DNA of 64,000 nt from Dendrolimus kikuchii (GCA_019925095.2 CM034389.1:26214935-26278934); one strand, 5' to 3'. Shown: positions 10,135-22,727, counted from the first letter of the stretch. Notes: generated by a model from the letters alone, not told the origin. Translations and numbers: made by a program.

Positions 10135-13100
10135 TTTTTATTCACGAAAAACATAGATACAATTTTTTTTTAAGTTAGCGAATATTGTTTGTCATTCTCA
10201 CTGACCTGGCATACAGTATTAGGTCGTTGCTCTTAGATGAAGTAAGCAAGGAAAATCCCGATTGATTAACAAACAATGCTTAACAAAAAACAACAAATTT
10301 TAAAACATAGTTAAAACCAAATACGTTAAGCGAAAATTAGTTTTAAGATATTTCTTCACCTTTCCAGGCATTAAAAAAAATGATTAATTGACGTTGCCTC
10401 TTTGAATAGATAACAAGTTATTTTAATTTGAAATATTACCATTTAGCAACACTTTCAGATTGTTTAAACACATATAAATTACCGGAAATTAAACTATCAT
10501 ACTAATTGGCAATTATTTGGCTAATGTAAATAAACGATTTTAGCCTTTGTGGCAAAAATCCTTGAATAATTAATTATATATATTTTCGTCGGACTGTCGT
10601 TCTGTTTGTCCGACTGTATTCATATCTCACACAGTATGTTTCTCAGAAATTATCTACTGGATCTACATAGATTAAATCTGACCAGATTGTCATTCTGAGT
10701 GTTGTACTTTCATGGATATAGTATATTTTAACCTTAACCCAACGGAATTTCGTACTCTCAAAGTGAAGCCTTATTACTGGCTGGTGAGAAAAATTCTTAT
10801 AGCTTTTAATAGCAATATTCTATCAGAGTATTCGACTATAACATTTTTATCAGGCGCTGCAAATTTTAATGTAAGTAAAAAGACAATCACATAAAAACAT
10901 GCAGAACCAACAGCTTTAAACAAGCATAAATAAATTTGTGATCAATTAAAACACAGTGTTAGAAATATATGCAATAAATACATGCAAATAAAGAAAACAT
11001 TTCACTTGTCATAGGTGGTCAAAAACAAAGTAGAAAATGTATATAGTAGACTAAAGGGCATATTACAAGAGTAATAAACACGACACATGGAAGTCATATT
11101 TTATAACAGACAGTTCTTTACAGGCAAAAATGATCAAAACCATGACCATAGGGAACGAAGAAAGAAAGAAAGCTACCTGCGGCGTTGTCTTGTTTTCAAT
11201 TTTGACTAAAAGTCCCTCTCTCCAACTTTTAGATTTATGCTTATTCCAGACCAATTATCACATCTAAATAATATAAATAAGTGAAGTAAGCAATGGGTAA
11301 AATTGAGATATTGCTTGGCGTAGTGACGTTTCACATTTGGAATACCTTTTTAATTGAGACGAGTTGTTATTTCAATCGTCTGTCACAATGAACATTTTAC
11401 AAAAGGGGCAGTGATAATAATATTGAAATCAACAATGTGTGACCATAGAGATCCTAATATAGCTGGTTCAGCGAAAATTAGCGACTTTCGAAAATGCGAA
11501 TTAAAAATTAAAATCAAGGATCCTATTTCAAATTTGTTGGTTATTATTAATATGGTATTCCTTCCAATCCATGTCTTAAACCCAGAGGAAAATAACATTA
11601 TTTTATTACAAATTTCCTCTAGTACCTATAAATTAAAACTCAACAATCAATATGGCCGTCAACGCCGTCCATTAACAAGCGGAAGAAGTAACACAATCAC
11701 ACAGTGCATGCTAAAACCCATGCATCTATCTTACATGTGAGCGCGTCTCTGAGCGCTTTTCCGAGCGAAGCGAGAGCGTTCTTGAGCCGTGTGTGGTGTC
11801 GCTCGAACATATGTATATCTACGCAATATAATAACTATGAAGTAGACTTTGAGATACGCAAATGAGACAGGCGCCTGATATATGAGACAGAGGTCCGCGA
11901 CACATGACACTTTTGCTTAGTATGTATTTATAAGAAAATCTTATACCCGTCGCGTATGCTTGTCTCTAATGGCAGGCAAACAAGTAGACGTTGCATCTTG
12001 TGAAAAGCTGTTGCCGAAGCCTAAGAACGTCGACAACGTGTTACCAATTTCTAAAAAAGTTTAAAAGTCTTTCTTAAACAATTCCATGAAATAGGACAGA
12101 GGAAAAAACTTGGTTGTCAATTCTGTCTAGATAAATGTTGAAAATAATTTAATGAAAACGAATGATATAAAGGTTTGAGTGTAACCCTTTTATCTCGTGC
12201 TTGAAATGCTTTTAAATGACTCGTCACAGATTCCTGTCTCGTGTTTCAGTCGCCTGTCTCGGTCACGTACCTTAAAGTCTACCCTTATCGTTAATTTTCG
12301 GACAAATAGCAAGCTTATTAATATTTTTATTCTTATATTAAAACTATTTATATGTAAATAAACACAGTAAAATGATCTAATCTATGTGATAATAAGTCAA
12401 TAGTGAATTTTTTAAAATGTAAAAAATTATAGACAGCCATTAACTATATATAAGTCGTTATATGTTATCACTGTATATATATGTTTGGGGGTGACATAAT
12501 CTAATTTATTAAACGCTGTATAATAAATAAAGATTAAAAAATTAATTAATTTAAAGACTTATAGTACATTTAATCATTTTAGTTTACAACTCAGGCAGTT
12601 CTTTGTAGGGGCCATATTACCAATTTTAGCTAAGGTACCAACCTATCAATGCTGCCGTATCTAACAGAATTCGCTAGAGTTAACATAATAAAACAAATGT
12701 CTTTTTCATACAAGTTATGTATAGTGTAAAAACTTGTCTATTGTTTAATATTTAGCGCTTTGTAAATATATAGAAGAACAACCACGGTTGACTGAATTTT
12801 TAAATAGTTAGATTTGGTTGTTATGTTATTATACTTACCTATTTATGATATAAATAAGTTTTAACATAAAATTGATTTAATGCTAATAATATTGAATTGC
12901 AATTGAATATAATTAAATACGAAATAATGCAACGGTTTAACTGTAGGGGATTATTGTAATAATAATAATGAATAAGTTTTTTGGCCGTTTTTATGGCCCG
13001 TGGTCTTCAAGGACGTATATAATGAATAAGTTTCATTCATTTCATACATATTACATATTTATACTATGCAAACTGCAGAAGCATAACCAAAACAAACAAA

Positions 13101-13365
13101 AGCAAAATATTTCGCTTGCCGAAATTGTTACACTACCAATTTAACACGACATGCTTCTACAAATAATTTCTCCTAAAATAGTACTTAATAGTTTAAGCTA
13201 ATTATTATAACAGTATAAAATGGAAGTAGAGTACTAGGACTGACAATCTGCCGAGTTAAAAATTAAACCCTTGCAGAACTAGATCATTATTATTTCGCAT
13301 TTTTTCGTTTTATTACTTAAAAAAGTTTTATAAGAAATATTTAAAATCAGTATTTTATCTATCAA
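10135..13365. other. Long AT-rich spacer, no gene recognised
   Basis: About 3.2 kb without convincing exons. The longest frame (11354-11740, 128 codons) is AT-rich with no domain and overlaps an equally open reverse frame. A decayed family A trace ('ggcaggcaaacaagtagacg') is at 11972-12015, and 'gagcgaagcgagagcg' lies near 11762. Confidence 0.45.
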
Positions 13366-13436
13366 GCAGCATATCAGAACTAAACAGGTAAGTTCCTACA
13401 GATGATGAGTATATTAAATAACGAAGAAGCGACCTA
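13366..13436. repeat. Repeat flank shared with 24283-24345
   Basis: 'agaactaaacaggtaagttc' through 'gcgacctagg' recurs just upstream of another family E copy at 24346. Either E inserted into an older repeat twice, or E and its flank were copied together. Confidence 0.6.
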
Positions 13437-13678
13437 GGCTGCGTTCCATTAGGAACTCATAACGACCACGTTCACGACTCACTTGCCGGCGTTACAATCG
13501 TAAACCCAAGTGGAACGGTTATTCGATCCACTTCTTGACATGGGTCATTGTGAGCGTTGTGTGATGGAAAATGATGACGTCATTAGTGACGTTTTCGGCA
13601 CGACCACAACGACCGCGGTCGCCTTGTGGAATGCCTAACGGAGCAGTTTGGGCGTTGTGAGCTACTAATGGAACCCCC
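13437..13678. mobile_element. Family E MITE, copy 1
   Basis: Its inverted ends read 'ggctgcgttccattag' and, on the right, 'ctactaatggaac'. Inside are 'cttgacatgggtc' and 'gatgacgtcattagtgacg', with a perfect TGACGTCA. It is non-autonomous, with no ORF. It sits head to tail with copy 2, only 5 bp apart. Confidence 0.8.
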
Positions 13679-13683
13679 TCTTT

Positions 13684-13944
13684 GGCTACGTTCCATTAGG
13701 GACTCACAACGACCACGTTCACGACCGCGATATTACCCGTTCCACTTGCTTACCGGCGTTAGCATCGTAAACCCAAGTGGCACGGTTATTCGATCCACTT
13801 CTTGACATGGGTCATTGTGAGCGTTGTGTGATGGAAAATGATGACGTCATTAGTGACGTTTTCGCCACGACTACGACGACCGCGGTCGCCTTGTGGAACA
13901 GCTAACGGAGCATTTTGGGCGTTGTGAGCTACTAATGGAACGCC
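13684..13944. mobile_element. Family E MITE, copy 2
   Basis: It begins 'ggctacgttccattaggg' and ends 'ctactaatggaacgcc', mirror images over about 25 bp. Unlike copy 1 it keeps the 'cgcgatattacccgttcc' segment, so copy 1 has an internal deletion. TGACGTCA is intact. Confidence 0.85.
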
Positions 13945-14069
13945 GTGTTTGTGGTATCTAGGATGCAAGGGAACTAACCATCAAGGCAACATATTAAAGT
14001 ACTGAGATTGTCAATCTAGAAATCTTTTTACGTCTTGTAGGTAAATAGAAAATAGTCAAAAGTACTTAC

Positions 14070-14222
14070 AAGCAGGATGGTCGTAAAGATGTGCCACCCG
14101 CGTTCCCTCCAACGGCCCACCAGCCAGTTTAGCGGACAACGTCTCCAAGAACTCCCTAATCTTGATTAGCTCCCCGCGCGTGGGGTCGCTAGGCCCTGGG
14201 CTCTCACGCCCTTCTTCCTCAT
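14070..14222 (-). CDS. Internal exon 3 of unidentified minus-strand gene
   Basis: The exon is 153 bp with phase 1 at both ends. The acceptor is 'attgcatttccag' just above 14222 and the donor 'gtaagtact' begins at 14069. It encodes, after a split Asp codon, an acidic stretch (DEEEGRESPGPSDPTRGEL) followed by a helix-like IKIREFLETLSAKLAGG and ends in ...VAHLYDHPA. The incoming phase fits exon 2 at 19512-19612, so the three exons form one frame. I do not recognise the family. The next exon downstream, which should begin in phase 1, was not found in the lower 14 kb. Confidence 0.65.
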
Positions 14223-14813
14223 CTGGAAATGCAATAATGTTTATCAAATTATCGTTTATTAAATAAATAAATTTGATAAAAGTGCAATGGCGGATTTACA
14301 CGTTTGAGTCAGTATCATGGTCAGTAGGCTATTCAAAGTTTATCGCTCTTAACGACAGCTATTAGGCTAAAAAAAAATTAGGTATTATGTTTTAAATTGT
14401 ATAAGAGTCGACTTTACAATCATCAGATAAATGTTAACCATCGAATAAATTATAACCTGACTGAATTTAAAAGTGAAACAATAAATTTGTTTTCCTTGCC
14501 CGACTCCATTGTTTAATTTGTTCATACTGTCCCAAGAATCTGCCGCTCTAGGCTCCAGCCTACTCAGCCCGCTAGTAAATCCAGTAGCAAAGGGTTTTCT
14601 AAGTTAATTTTAGGTTATTTTGGAGGTTTGTTAGGGTTCTAGCTGCCTGGCAATAGACAAGGAAGGAACAGGAGGTGTTTTTTCTTGGTTGGAGATTATG
14701 GAAACGTGATAATCAACACAGTCATAGCGAGTCTCCATACGCCCTCACCATGTCCTCCGGTAAAAAGTGCGTAAATGAATTTTTCCCCTCCACCCATAAA
14801 GGATTTTTTTAAT
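14223..14813 (-). other. Intron sequence without recognised features
   Basis: This is the acceptor-proximal part of the intron between exons 2 and 3. It contains no further exon-like ORF. Confidence 0.45.
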
Positions 14814-15047
14814 TTATTTTTTATTGCAGGAGTTCAGCAGACAGGAAGACGGCCCACGTGATGGAAAGCGGTTACCATCGCCTATGGACATTTGCAACAC
14901 CAAAGGTGCTACAAATGCGCTGCTGATCTCTTAACGGAGACTGGAACCTGGTCACTAATGCCGGAACACAATTCAAGGTTGTTATGGCGACATACTTTAG
15001 ACCAGGGGTGGTGGCCATCCAGTCGGGCAAATGCCCTACCACCTGGC
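14814..15047 (-). repeat. Family A retroposon, variant truncated at 'acctggc'
   Basis: The T run precedes 'attgcaggagttcagcagacagg'. The copy stops at 'ctaccacctggc' and continues 'aaagg', exactly as in the copy ending at 42580. Two copies sharing one breakpoint and five following bases suggest a subfamily rather than random truncation. Confidence 0.75.
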
Positions 15048-15794
15048 AAAGGATGAAAGTTTCTCCTCACAAATTACAAAATAAAAAAAAAATTGTTGCC
15101 CTAGATATTTTTACAGCTTTTTATAATTTCCAGTACACAATTCGCGAATATATTCATGGAAGTACTGAATTGGCTCTGGTTCTTAAGATTTTTAGAGTAC
15201 ATATGAGCATAAAGTTACAACTTTCTCCACAGTTACATCGTTTAGTTTTCCCGATAATCTTGAGAATTTGAGTGTGGAACAGGGTGGGCACTTCTACCAG
15301 GATCTAGTGATAGTGGAAAGATACCAAAGTAGACGGGACCGTTACATGATAGCAGATTACTGTTGATCTTTACAAAGAAAATCTTATAGAATCTCTCTAA
15401 AGTAAAATATTTCAGCAGATTATCTCTCTTTTTACGTCTATGTACATTAATTAAATATTAAACAAGACAATTATATGCATACAGTTTTGCCGATGACTAC
15501 TTACTATTACTGTATTATATTATTATGAGAATCGGCCAAAATCTATTTTTCATCCCCCTAAATGTTAGGCGTAGTCCACCCCTAAATTTTTTTATTTATT
15601 TTTTAGACAAAATTTTTAATTTCTATTTTTTTATGATACAACATACAAAAATACATACAACCCTAAATTTGCACCCCTCTACGATCAACCCCTATTTTTC
15701 ATTTGTTAATTATAAACTTTAATTTTTTGGCAAGATTTTTAATCTTATTTTGTTATGACTTAGAATTAAAAAAAAAATATATTACTCTTTTAGA
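15048..15794. other. AT-rich intronic spacer
   Basis: No exon or assignable repeat is seen. The two frames (14984-15271, 15525-15722) are family A read-through and AT-rich chance. Confidence 0.4.
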
Positions 15795-15960
15795 TTCACA
15801 ATTAGAACCGGTAGGTGGCGCTGAGATCGGGTTCTGGAATCCTCCTAATCACCGGGAGCGATTTTGGTGATTTTGTTTTTGTGTGTTTGAGTGGGTACCC
15901 GGATGGTTGAGATTCGCAATTAGAACCGGTACGTGGCGCTGGGATACCCTCTGATTTTAT
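15795..15960 (-). repeat. Family H 3' module, two tandem units
   Basis: On the minus strand this is the unit seen three times at 30121-30474: 'accggttctaattg', 'acccgatctcagcgcc' and 'caaaatcaccaaaatcg'. Two units about 117 bp apart are present here. Confidence 0.65.
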
Positions 15961-17737
15961 ATTTTTATTATGTAAAATAGGGTATTTTAAGATACTAATT
16001 TGAATATTTTTGTGTTTTAAGAGTTAGTTTTTTTTAAATTCGATTTTTAAACAAATTATCCGATGACGTCATTGGGGACAACTTTACATTAATTCCTTTG
16101 CCTATAAAAAGAAAATAATCATATTAATCTGTGCTACTATTTAAATGTTACTGTCATTATTCATTATGACACATCGTGATCATTTTAGTGTGGCCAGCTT
16201 AGCAATTTTATCGGTAGATTTATTTTATATATTTTGGTGTTCAACATTTATTATTTTCTAAAGTTACCGTTAAGTTATTTAAAGTGACCTTTAGTGAAAA
16301 ATCAATATAGTATAACTTAAACTGAATAATGTACAGTTAGACTGAATACCATTAATTGATAATCAGGCATAAATTACCTATTAGACACCATTGCGATGTC
16401 ATTACTTTTCTTAATTTGTAATAAAGTATTCTTTCGGCGATTACAACAGATAAAGCTCTTTCGACCACTAAAATACTTTGATTTGGTATCACATTTGGGT
16501 TATCATTTTTAATGTCTGATACCTAGACATAGTCTCATTATCCAATGATGTTGTCAATCCAGTTAAAATAAAAAGGTTGTATTGTCAGTTTCAATTGAGG
16601 GGGGGGGGGGGAGTATTATTAGTCAGACCTTTAAAAAAAATATCAGTCGTTAGGACTGCACTTCAGAGATAAAAACTTGGTATCTGAGCGTGACGGTCGT
16701 GCGAATTCAGTGAAGTTTTCAATTTAAAAATCATGGCGATGTTCGATAAGGTCTTTTTTAAGTCAATATGTTGGGAGTTACTTTCCTACACACACGTGTG
16801 TACCTACAAGAATTACAAATTTTAGTAATTTCACTATTAGCAACCTGGCAACATTGGGTATTTAGGCTTTAGATCGGCGGTTAATGCAGCATTTCTAAAT
16901 TCTAATATTATTCATTAAAATTCATTTCGTCCTTAGAAAAATCTTCTAAAGTCATCCGACAAAAAAGTGAACTGTTTTATTAATGAAAATATATTAAATA
17001 TTTTCTCTTTCTAAACATGGCCGGATCTTCAAATAGGAGTGTTAATTTTGTAAAGGCTGATACGCTAAACCTACCTAACATGTAATGTTATTAGAGTACA
17101 CAGCTATACTCGTAGTACATATTGGAGAAATAAGAGGAGCTAAAATCCTGATGTAAGTAGTTTTGTGAAGGTTTCTAAATTCAACATGTTCGTCCATAGA
17201 TCTTCCTTCCTTCTTTCCTTTTATAACCTGTGTAGTATATTACTATTCCTGTCTGTAAATTTCATCCATATAAGAAATCAGTAATGTTAATTATTAGTTA
17301 ATATGATTGATGTAAGTATACTTTGTGTTGAAGTCAAAATTCATCTAAAATGTGCACCTATTTATAGAAAAATAGCTACATGTCTCACTCATTCATTAGA
17401 AACTGATTAAAATAATATTAATTACTTGTTTGATAATTTGGTACAATCAATAAATCAGCAACCTATATTACTTTCTTAATAATCTATAATACAAGTAAAG
17501 TATCTCATATAAATACATACAAATAAAGGAACAGACATTGCACCACTGCCCTGGCGGTTAGATAGTGTGTTTGATTGCTAATGTATGTTATGGATCTGAT
17601 CTTATACAAGAAATTACCGGAAAATATGAAACTCTCCAGTAGTTTTAAATATATTCACTTGCCGGCTTAAAAGTGATTAATCAAGCACATCTATGCCTTG
17701 AAGGATTTCATGGAATATGAAGATTTGTGACAAATGT
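15961..17737. other. AT-rich intronic spacer with 13-base G run
   Basis: Nothing coding is recognised. A G homopolymer lies at 16599-16611. Confidence 0.4.
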
Positions 17738-17908
17738 GACCTTGAGTTGTGTTCCGGCATTAGTGACCAGGTTCCAGTTTCCCTTAAGAGAGCAGCAGCG
17801 CATTTGTAGCAACTTTGGTGCTGCAAATGTCCAAAGGCGATGATAACCGCTTTCCATCAAGTGGGCCGTCTGCCTGTCTGCTGATCTCCTGCAATAAAAA
17901 AAAATACC
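17738..17908 (+). repeat. Family A retroposon, 5'-truncated
   Basis: It starts at 'tgaccttgagttgtgttcc' and runs to 'ctcctgcaataaaaaaaaa', the 3' half of the unit with an intact A tail. Confidence 0.8.
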
Positions 17909-18564
17909 TTAATGATTGTAAATCTCTTAATAATATGATTTTGATGTGTAACATAGTTACTAATATGAAAATTTATGAGTTAAATAAGGACTATGCGAGT
18001 AATTAAATAGACACTTTATATCTTTTTTTTTCAGGTTCAGAAAAAATTAGCAACAACTTTCCTGCATAAGCAAGAGTTATGCTTGATCATAGAATTTTAT
18101 GACTTACCCACTGCAGTTTACATGAAAACTTTATGTATAGAAAAAACCAAATGCTAGCCTGCAGAAAAAAGAAAAAGATAAAACTGAACATTTCTGAAAA
18201 GATTATATAATATGTCCTAAATTATTATTAATAAGTGTTTAATTAAATAAACAAGTTTAACTGCTAAAAGTTATTTATTATTTCATCTTGCAAAATAATA
18301 AGTCCAAAGATATATTTTATTATCAATTCATATAAATATATGGCACATACAAATTTATAACTCACAATAGTTTGCTTTCAGTATAGAAACCATCTTATTC
18401 TTATAACTCGTAATGTGAACTCTTAAGACATCAGGCAAAGTAAAGCTAAAATATTTTTGGAGGAATGTTAAATATTCATATATTGTTTACATGAATTATA
18501 ACTAATAACATCTAGATTTATGTATATATAAAAATAAGTTATTTAAAATAGCCATCCTTGTTTT
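17909..18564. other. AT-rich spacer, nothing recognised
   Basis: The sequence is low in complexity and rich in A and T runs. No gene or repeat could be assigned. Confidence 0.4.
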
Positions 18565-19232
18565 CAACTAATTAGGCTTTAAAGATATAGGCCATTCTTC
18601 TATGGTAGTACTAATCTTTTCAATCAGTTTCCATTTATTGATTTGGGCTCGCTTGAGATAAATTCAGGTTCTGGTGAACTTTTTGTATGCCATTAGCTCC
18701 AATGCAGTTCATAAAGAATACTCCAAAGAATTCAAGTCAGAACTCGACGAAGGCCAACCTATGCTCTGAACAAAGTCTGACAAATTGACTTGCAACCAAT
18801 GTTGGATTGAATTAGCTTCATGGGAGGGTACAGAGCCCTGTTGGAAAATCCACTGCTATCCAGCGAATAAAGTATCACTTAATGCTTAAATCATTACTTC
18901 CAATATGTGATTTTGGACGTCCTTCTAACTTCTAGCGCAAGGTGTATTGTTTTGCCAGTTAAATTTTCTTCCACCGTGATGATCTTCTCATCAGTAAACA
19001 GGTTATTTTTTGGATCGTATCTCTTGAAAAGATTTCGACATCGTTCCAATCGCCATTTACGAAGACGCTCGTTTATATAATGCACTTTTCTTTGACTTTT
19101 AGTTAGAGACCATATGTAAGTATTCTCTTTACAGATATTTAAGAAATATTGGTCTGAAGAGATAATATATACATAATTTAATTCTGGAGCACGTCGAATA
19201 AAATGTTTGTTTATGTTGATGTTGTATGACAT
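18565..19232 (-). pseudogene. Mariner-type transposase remnant
   Basis: Reading on the minus strand, frames in succession give RCRNLFKRY, then LFTDEKIITVE (first catalytic Asp of the DD34D triad in the FTDEK context), then FQQGSVPSH (normally FQQDSAPAH, so the second Asp has become Gly), then WPSSSSDLNSLEY (third Asp kept). Stops and frameshifts separate these segments, and the N-terminal HTH part is not readable. It is a dead copy within the intron between exons 2 and 3 of the minus-strand gene. No TIRs could be assigned. Confidence 0.8.
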
Positions 19233-19380
19233 AACAATGACATAAAAAGGAAAATGTCGGTCCTTTTGTATTTTGAAACTGAATGGCTACGGTATTCATA
19301 TGCATTTCACCAGACGTAAATGACGTCATAGGATTTAGTAAGGTCAAATAAAGGTCAAACGAATTTCTTTCAAAATACAA

Positions 19381-19487
19381 GGGGATTGTACGTTTTTTGG
19401 AATTTTAACTAGACAGAAATGATTAGGAACACTATTCCTCGAAATGGTTTTTCAAAAAGCTAAATTGAAAAAAAGTGAACAATCCCC
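19381..19487. repeat. Short inverted-repeat element (107 bp)
   Basis: 'ggggattgtacgttttttgg' at the left is mirrored by 'aaaaaaagtgaacaatcccc' at the right, about 27 bp of imperfect inverted ends around a short loop. It may be a mini-MITE or a leftover terminus of the mariner copy beside it. Confidence 0.45.
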
Positions 19488-19511
19488 ATTATGATCAGTA
19501 AAATGTTTTAC

Positions 19512-19612
19512 CTATCTGTTCCAGCTTCTCGGTGGACAACGACCACGGCATCAGGGTGGCTGCTCTGTGTACTTTCTTCGATAACCATGGGCCAGTCTCG
19601 TTGTTCAGTGAT
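19512..19612 (-). CDS. Internal exon 2 of unidentified minus-strand gene
   Basis: The exon is 101 bp, entered in phase 2 and left in phase 1. The acceptor is 'cctgttaattccag' and the donor 'gtaaaac' begins at 19511. In the frame dictated by exon 1 it reads SLNNETGPWLSKKVHRAATL then MPWSLSTEKLEQI. An alternative frame (ITEQRDWPMV...) is also open, but only the chosen one joins both neighbours without a stop. NET could be an N-glycosylation site if the protein is secreted. Function is unknown. Confidence 0.6.
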
Positions 19613-19730
19613 CTGGAATTAACAGGAGATCAAAATCAAGCTTCACATTGCATGGTCCAACAAGAAACGTTCATTAGGTGTACACCAGCTTTATTGAGAA
19701 CCGGTTGTAACAGTCAGAAGCATTTTTTTT

Positions 19731-20040
19731 AAAATTTTATTGTTGAAGCACAGCAGACAGGCTGACGGCTCAACTGTGATGGAAAATGGTTACCGTCGTC
19801 TATGGAAATTAGCAATACCAGGTCCTGCCAATGTGCTGCCGGCCTTGAAGCTGAAAGTGGAACCTGGCCACTGATGGCGGAACGCAACTCAAAGTTGTTA
19901 TGGTGGCATACTCTAAACCAGGGGTGGTAGCCATCCAGTCGGGTAAATACCCTACCACCTGGCTGTGGGTTGTTTTGTCGTCTCTTACGACAAGCCGCCC
20001 GGCCGCAGGAATTAGTATTCTTTTTCTGTTCCGGCACGGA
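19731..20040 (-). repeat. Family A retroposon, diverged
   Basis: Full-length extent but many substitutions ('gctgacggctcaactgtgatgg', 'cggcacgga'). It is among the oldest copies and lies in the intron between exons 1 and 2. Confidence 0.75.
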
Positions 20041-20466
20041 ACAGAAGAAAATCTTTAACACTAAGACAGATGAAGTACAGATTCTTGTTACAAATTTGTG
20101 CTTGAATTTAAAGCGAAAAGATTTATTCTTGTTGTCTCACTCTGTTTAAAAAAATCTCTTGTTTTGATATGATATGCAGTCATTTTAGGTTTGCACCTGA
20201 AGCTGATAACACTTCATTATGAGACAGAAGATTTTGCCACAAGGAGTACCTCTCTTAACACCTTTCAAATGACGACGTCGGCCAAATGCATTACAAAATA
20301 CATAATAACATATGATTACTTAAAGAACATGTCATGCTAACAAAACATCAACCATAATCATAACCTATTGTTAGATTTGAAAAAATGTATAAAAAGTAAA
20401 ATAGACAAGCATGGTAAATAAAAGATTAATGTAGATAACAATAGTACGATTATGGGACATAATTTT
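20041..20466. other. AT-rich intronic spacer
   Basis: No exon or repeat is recognised. Confidence 0.4.
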
Positions 20467-20777
20467 TTTATTTATTATTGCAGGAGTTCAGCAGACAGGC
20501 AGACGGCCCACTGGATGGAAAGCGGTTAACATCGCCTATGGACTTTTGCAACACCAAAGGTGCTACAAATGCGCTGCTGCTCTCTTAAGAGTCTGGAACC
20601 TGGTCACTAATGCCGGAACACAACTCAAAGTTGTTATGGCGGCATGCTCTAGACCAGAGGTGGTAACCATCCAGTCGGGCAAATGCCCTACCACCTGGCT
20701 GTGGGTTGTTTAGTCGCCTCTTACGACAGGCCGCCCGGCCGCAGGAAATTGTATTCTTTCTCCGTTCCTGCACGGAT
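20467..20777 (-). repeat. Family A retroposon, full length
   Basis: It runs from 'tttattattgcaggagttc' to 'ccgttcctgcacggata'. An 8-10 base internal deletion is visible at 'ctcttaagagtctgg'. Confidence 0.85.
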
Positions 20778-20859
20778 AAATATGTATTACGTAATAATAC
20801 TCAGGGACCAAACTTAAATGGTTCGGGTTCTAATCCTTGCCGGAAAGCATGCACCAATC

Positions 20860-21180
20860 ATGATCGCTTCCTACAATTACTATTCATTCACTAGTCTTAC
20901 CATCGGGTGAATCTTGACATTACTTGCATGGGGCTTATGTCAAATTTTAACCGATTACGGCAAATTGACTATCGCTAAAATACAGAAACCGGTCATTAGT
21001 TTTCTGACCATATTATTACAATTATTATGTGCTCACCGTTTGCCGTTTCCATCAGGAAAGCATTATGATGAGACCTGTACATGGAGATAACCGGTGTGTC
21101 AAACGTGACAGTCTGTCTTGAACAAGCATGACGGGTGTATATACTGTCCCTTTCGTGACGTTTATAGACTGCTATTATAA
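20860..21180 (+). repeat. Family P scrap followed by degenerate family D SINE
   Basis: 'cgcttcctacaattactattcattcac' resembles a family P end. From about 21045 'atggagataaccggtgtgtc' through 'aagcatgacgggtgtatatactgtcc' matches the family D SINE body in the forward direction, without its tRNA head. Confidence 0.45.
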
Positions 21181-21280
21181 TATTTTATGTTTCTGGGCGT
21201 ATAGCAAACAGTAAAACATCGCAAATACATAATTATATTGTCTATATAAGTATGAAAGATTTTTTTAAATAAAAAATCTT

Positions 21281-21417
21281 CGAACAGACGAGCGTGCATG
21301 ACAAGAGTTATGAATGTCAAAGAAGCAAGTGAGATGTGTAAGAATAAGCCTGAATGGCGTTCTGTTGTTCGTGCCTACCCCGCAAGGGAACTGGCGTGAA
21401 GTTATGTATGTATGTAA
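21281..21417 (+). repeat. RTE LINE tail (family B), 5'-truncated
   Basis: It encodes the last residues of the RTE polyprotein (RRACMTRVMNVKEASEMCKN... ending YPARELA) followed at once by 'gttatgtatgtatgta'. RTE elements typically end in short tandem repeats, which fits. Confidence 0.85.
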
Positions 21418-21711
21418 AAAATCTTCCATAGTCGATAATCGTCCATCTTCTGGCAATGCCAAATCTAATAACGCCCTAGCCATAACAAATTGTTCACGTG
21501 CCCTGTAGCAGAACAAATTATGGCTTAAACGAAGTACGTGCTCGGCTTACTGCCACTTATAACAAAAAAATTAATGAAGTAGACACTTTCTATCATTCAA
21601 AATTATTTTTATAAATCAAAGAAATCAGAAAAATTAGGATGACATTTTAACTATTTATTAGGCATCATAAATATCTACGCCTTTGAAACGCCTCTATAGT
21701 TTTTTATACAT

Positions 21712-22003
21712 ACATACATACATAACTTCACGCCAGTTCCCTTGCGGGGTAGGCACGAACAACAGAGTGCCATTTAGGCTTATTCTTACACACCTCACTT
21801 GCCTCTTTGACATTCATAACTCTTGTCATGCAAGCTCGTCTGTTCTTAAGGCTCCTGACATCACCTTCTGCTAGTACACGATCAATTTGATCATGGAAGG
21901 TGTGTCGTGGCCTTCCACGACTTCTGCATTCATCCACTTTTGCATTGTATATCTGTTTAGTCATTCTTTCATCATGCATTCTTTCCACATGCCCGAACCA
22001 CCT
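21712..22003 (-). repeat. RTE LINE tail (family B), reversed
   Basis: It opens with the (TACA)n complement of the tail and encodes on the minus strand ERMHDERMTKQIYNAKV, RGRPRHTFHDQIDRV and the YPARELA end. It is truncated upstream at the RWFGHVER segment. Confidence 0.85.
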
Positions 22004-22114
22004 AGTTTTTTATGTATGTATAATATATATTTGTGCATAATATATATGAATATTATAAATATATTATATATGAAGCGCCTGTAGAAATTGTAATACTGGC
22101 ACGCGTATACAAGT

Positions 22115-22310
22115 TTGCCATCTCGATGAGTATAGGCGTTCTTCAACGAGGGTTGCTCTCGATTTCCTTGCGATCCACTAATCAGATCCTGACTTGGTGA
22201 CAATGGGGCCACCAACGAGTATAAGAGTATACTTATGAGGTGAGAACACAGAAAATATTTTAAAAATCGGTCAACAATTATAGGAGAAATCGCGTAACAA
22301 ACATACAGTC
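22115..22310. repeat. Family M repeat ('gagaaatcgcgtaacaaacata')
   Basis: The segments 'cagatcctgacttggtgaca' and 'ggagaaatcgcgtaacaaac' recur at 31135-31300 and in decayed form at 23130-23510. The family's class is unknown. Confidence 0.5.
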
Positions 22311-22589
22311 GAATTCCTTGTATTTTTAACGGGCTTCTTCCTTTTAGGAGTTAGTAATAATACTGGTTGGTTATAAATATTATAATGTCAAAGCTCCCTG
22401 AAGTGTGAAGGAAGTGAAGATTCAGGTATCTTTAAAAAGTTCTTAAAACCTACATGAATAGATTACGCCACAGCCACAGGTCATTTATATCGTTCTCGGC
22501 TTCTTGACGTTTTGATATTTAAAAAAAGTACATAAAATTGCGATGAAATTACACTTGCGAATCTCCCGTTGATAAAATCCATAGCCCGG

Positions 22590-22727
22590 GTTGTCTGGAA
22601 GAGATCGCTCTAAAGCGATAAGGCCGCCCTTTGTTCCTACTTTAATGGTTAAATGTGACTACTGTAAATTGTTTATTTTATGTGTATGTGGTGAACAATA
22701 AAGAGTTTTCTATCTATCTATCTATAA
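22590..22727 (+). repeat. LINE 3' end with AATAAA and (tatc)n tail
   Basis: 'ttgtctggaagagatcgctc', 'gcgataaggccgccctttg' and 'gaacaataaagagttttcta' followed by (tcta)n match 43795-43912. This is a common lepidopteran non-LTR 3' UTR. It lies 46 bp from exon 1 of the minus-strand gene. Confidence 0.7.

Noticed and set aside
11354..11740. 128-codon forward ORF
   Set aside because: AT-rich codons, an equally open reverse frame, no domain, and no splice or start context.
16599..16611. Possible G-quadruplex from a 13-base G run
   Set aside because: A single run without further G tracts nearby, and homopolymer length may be a sequencing artefact.
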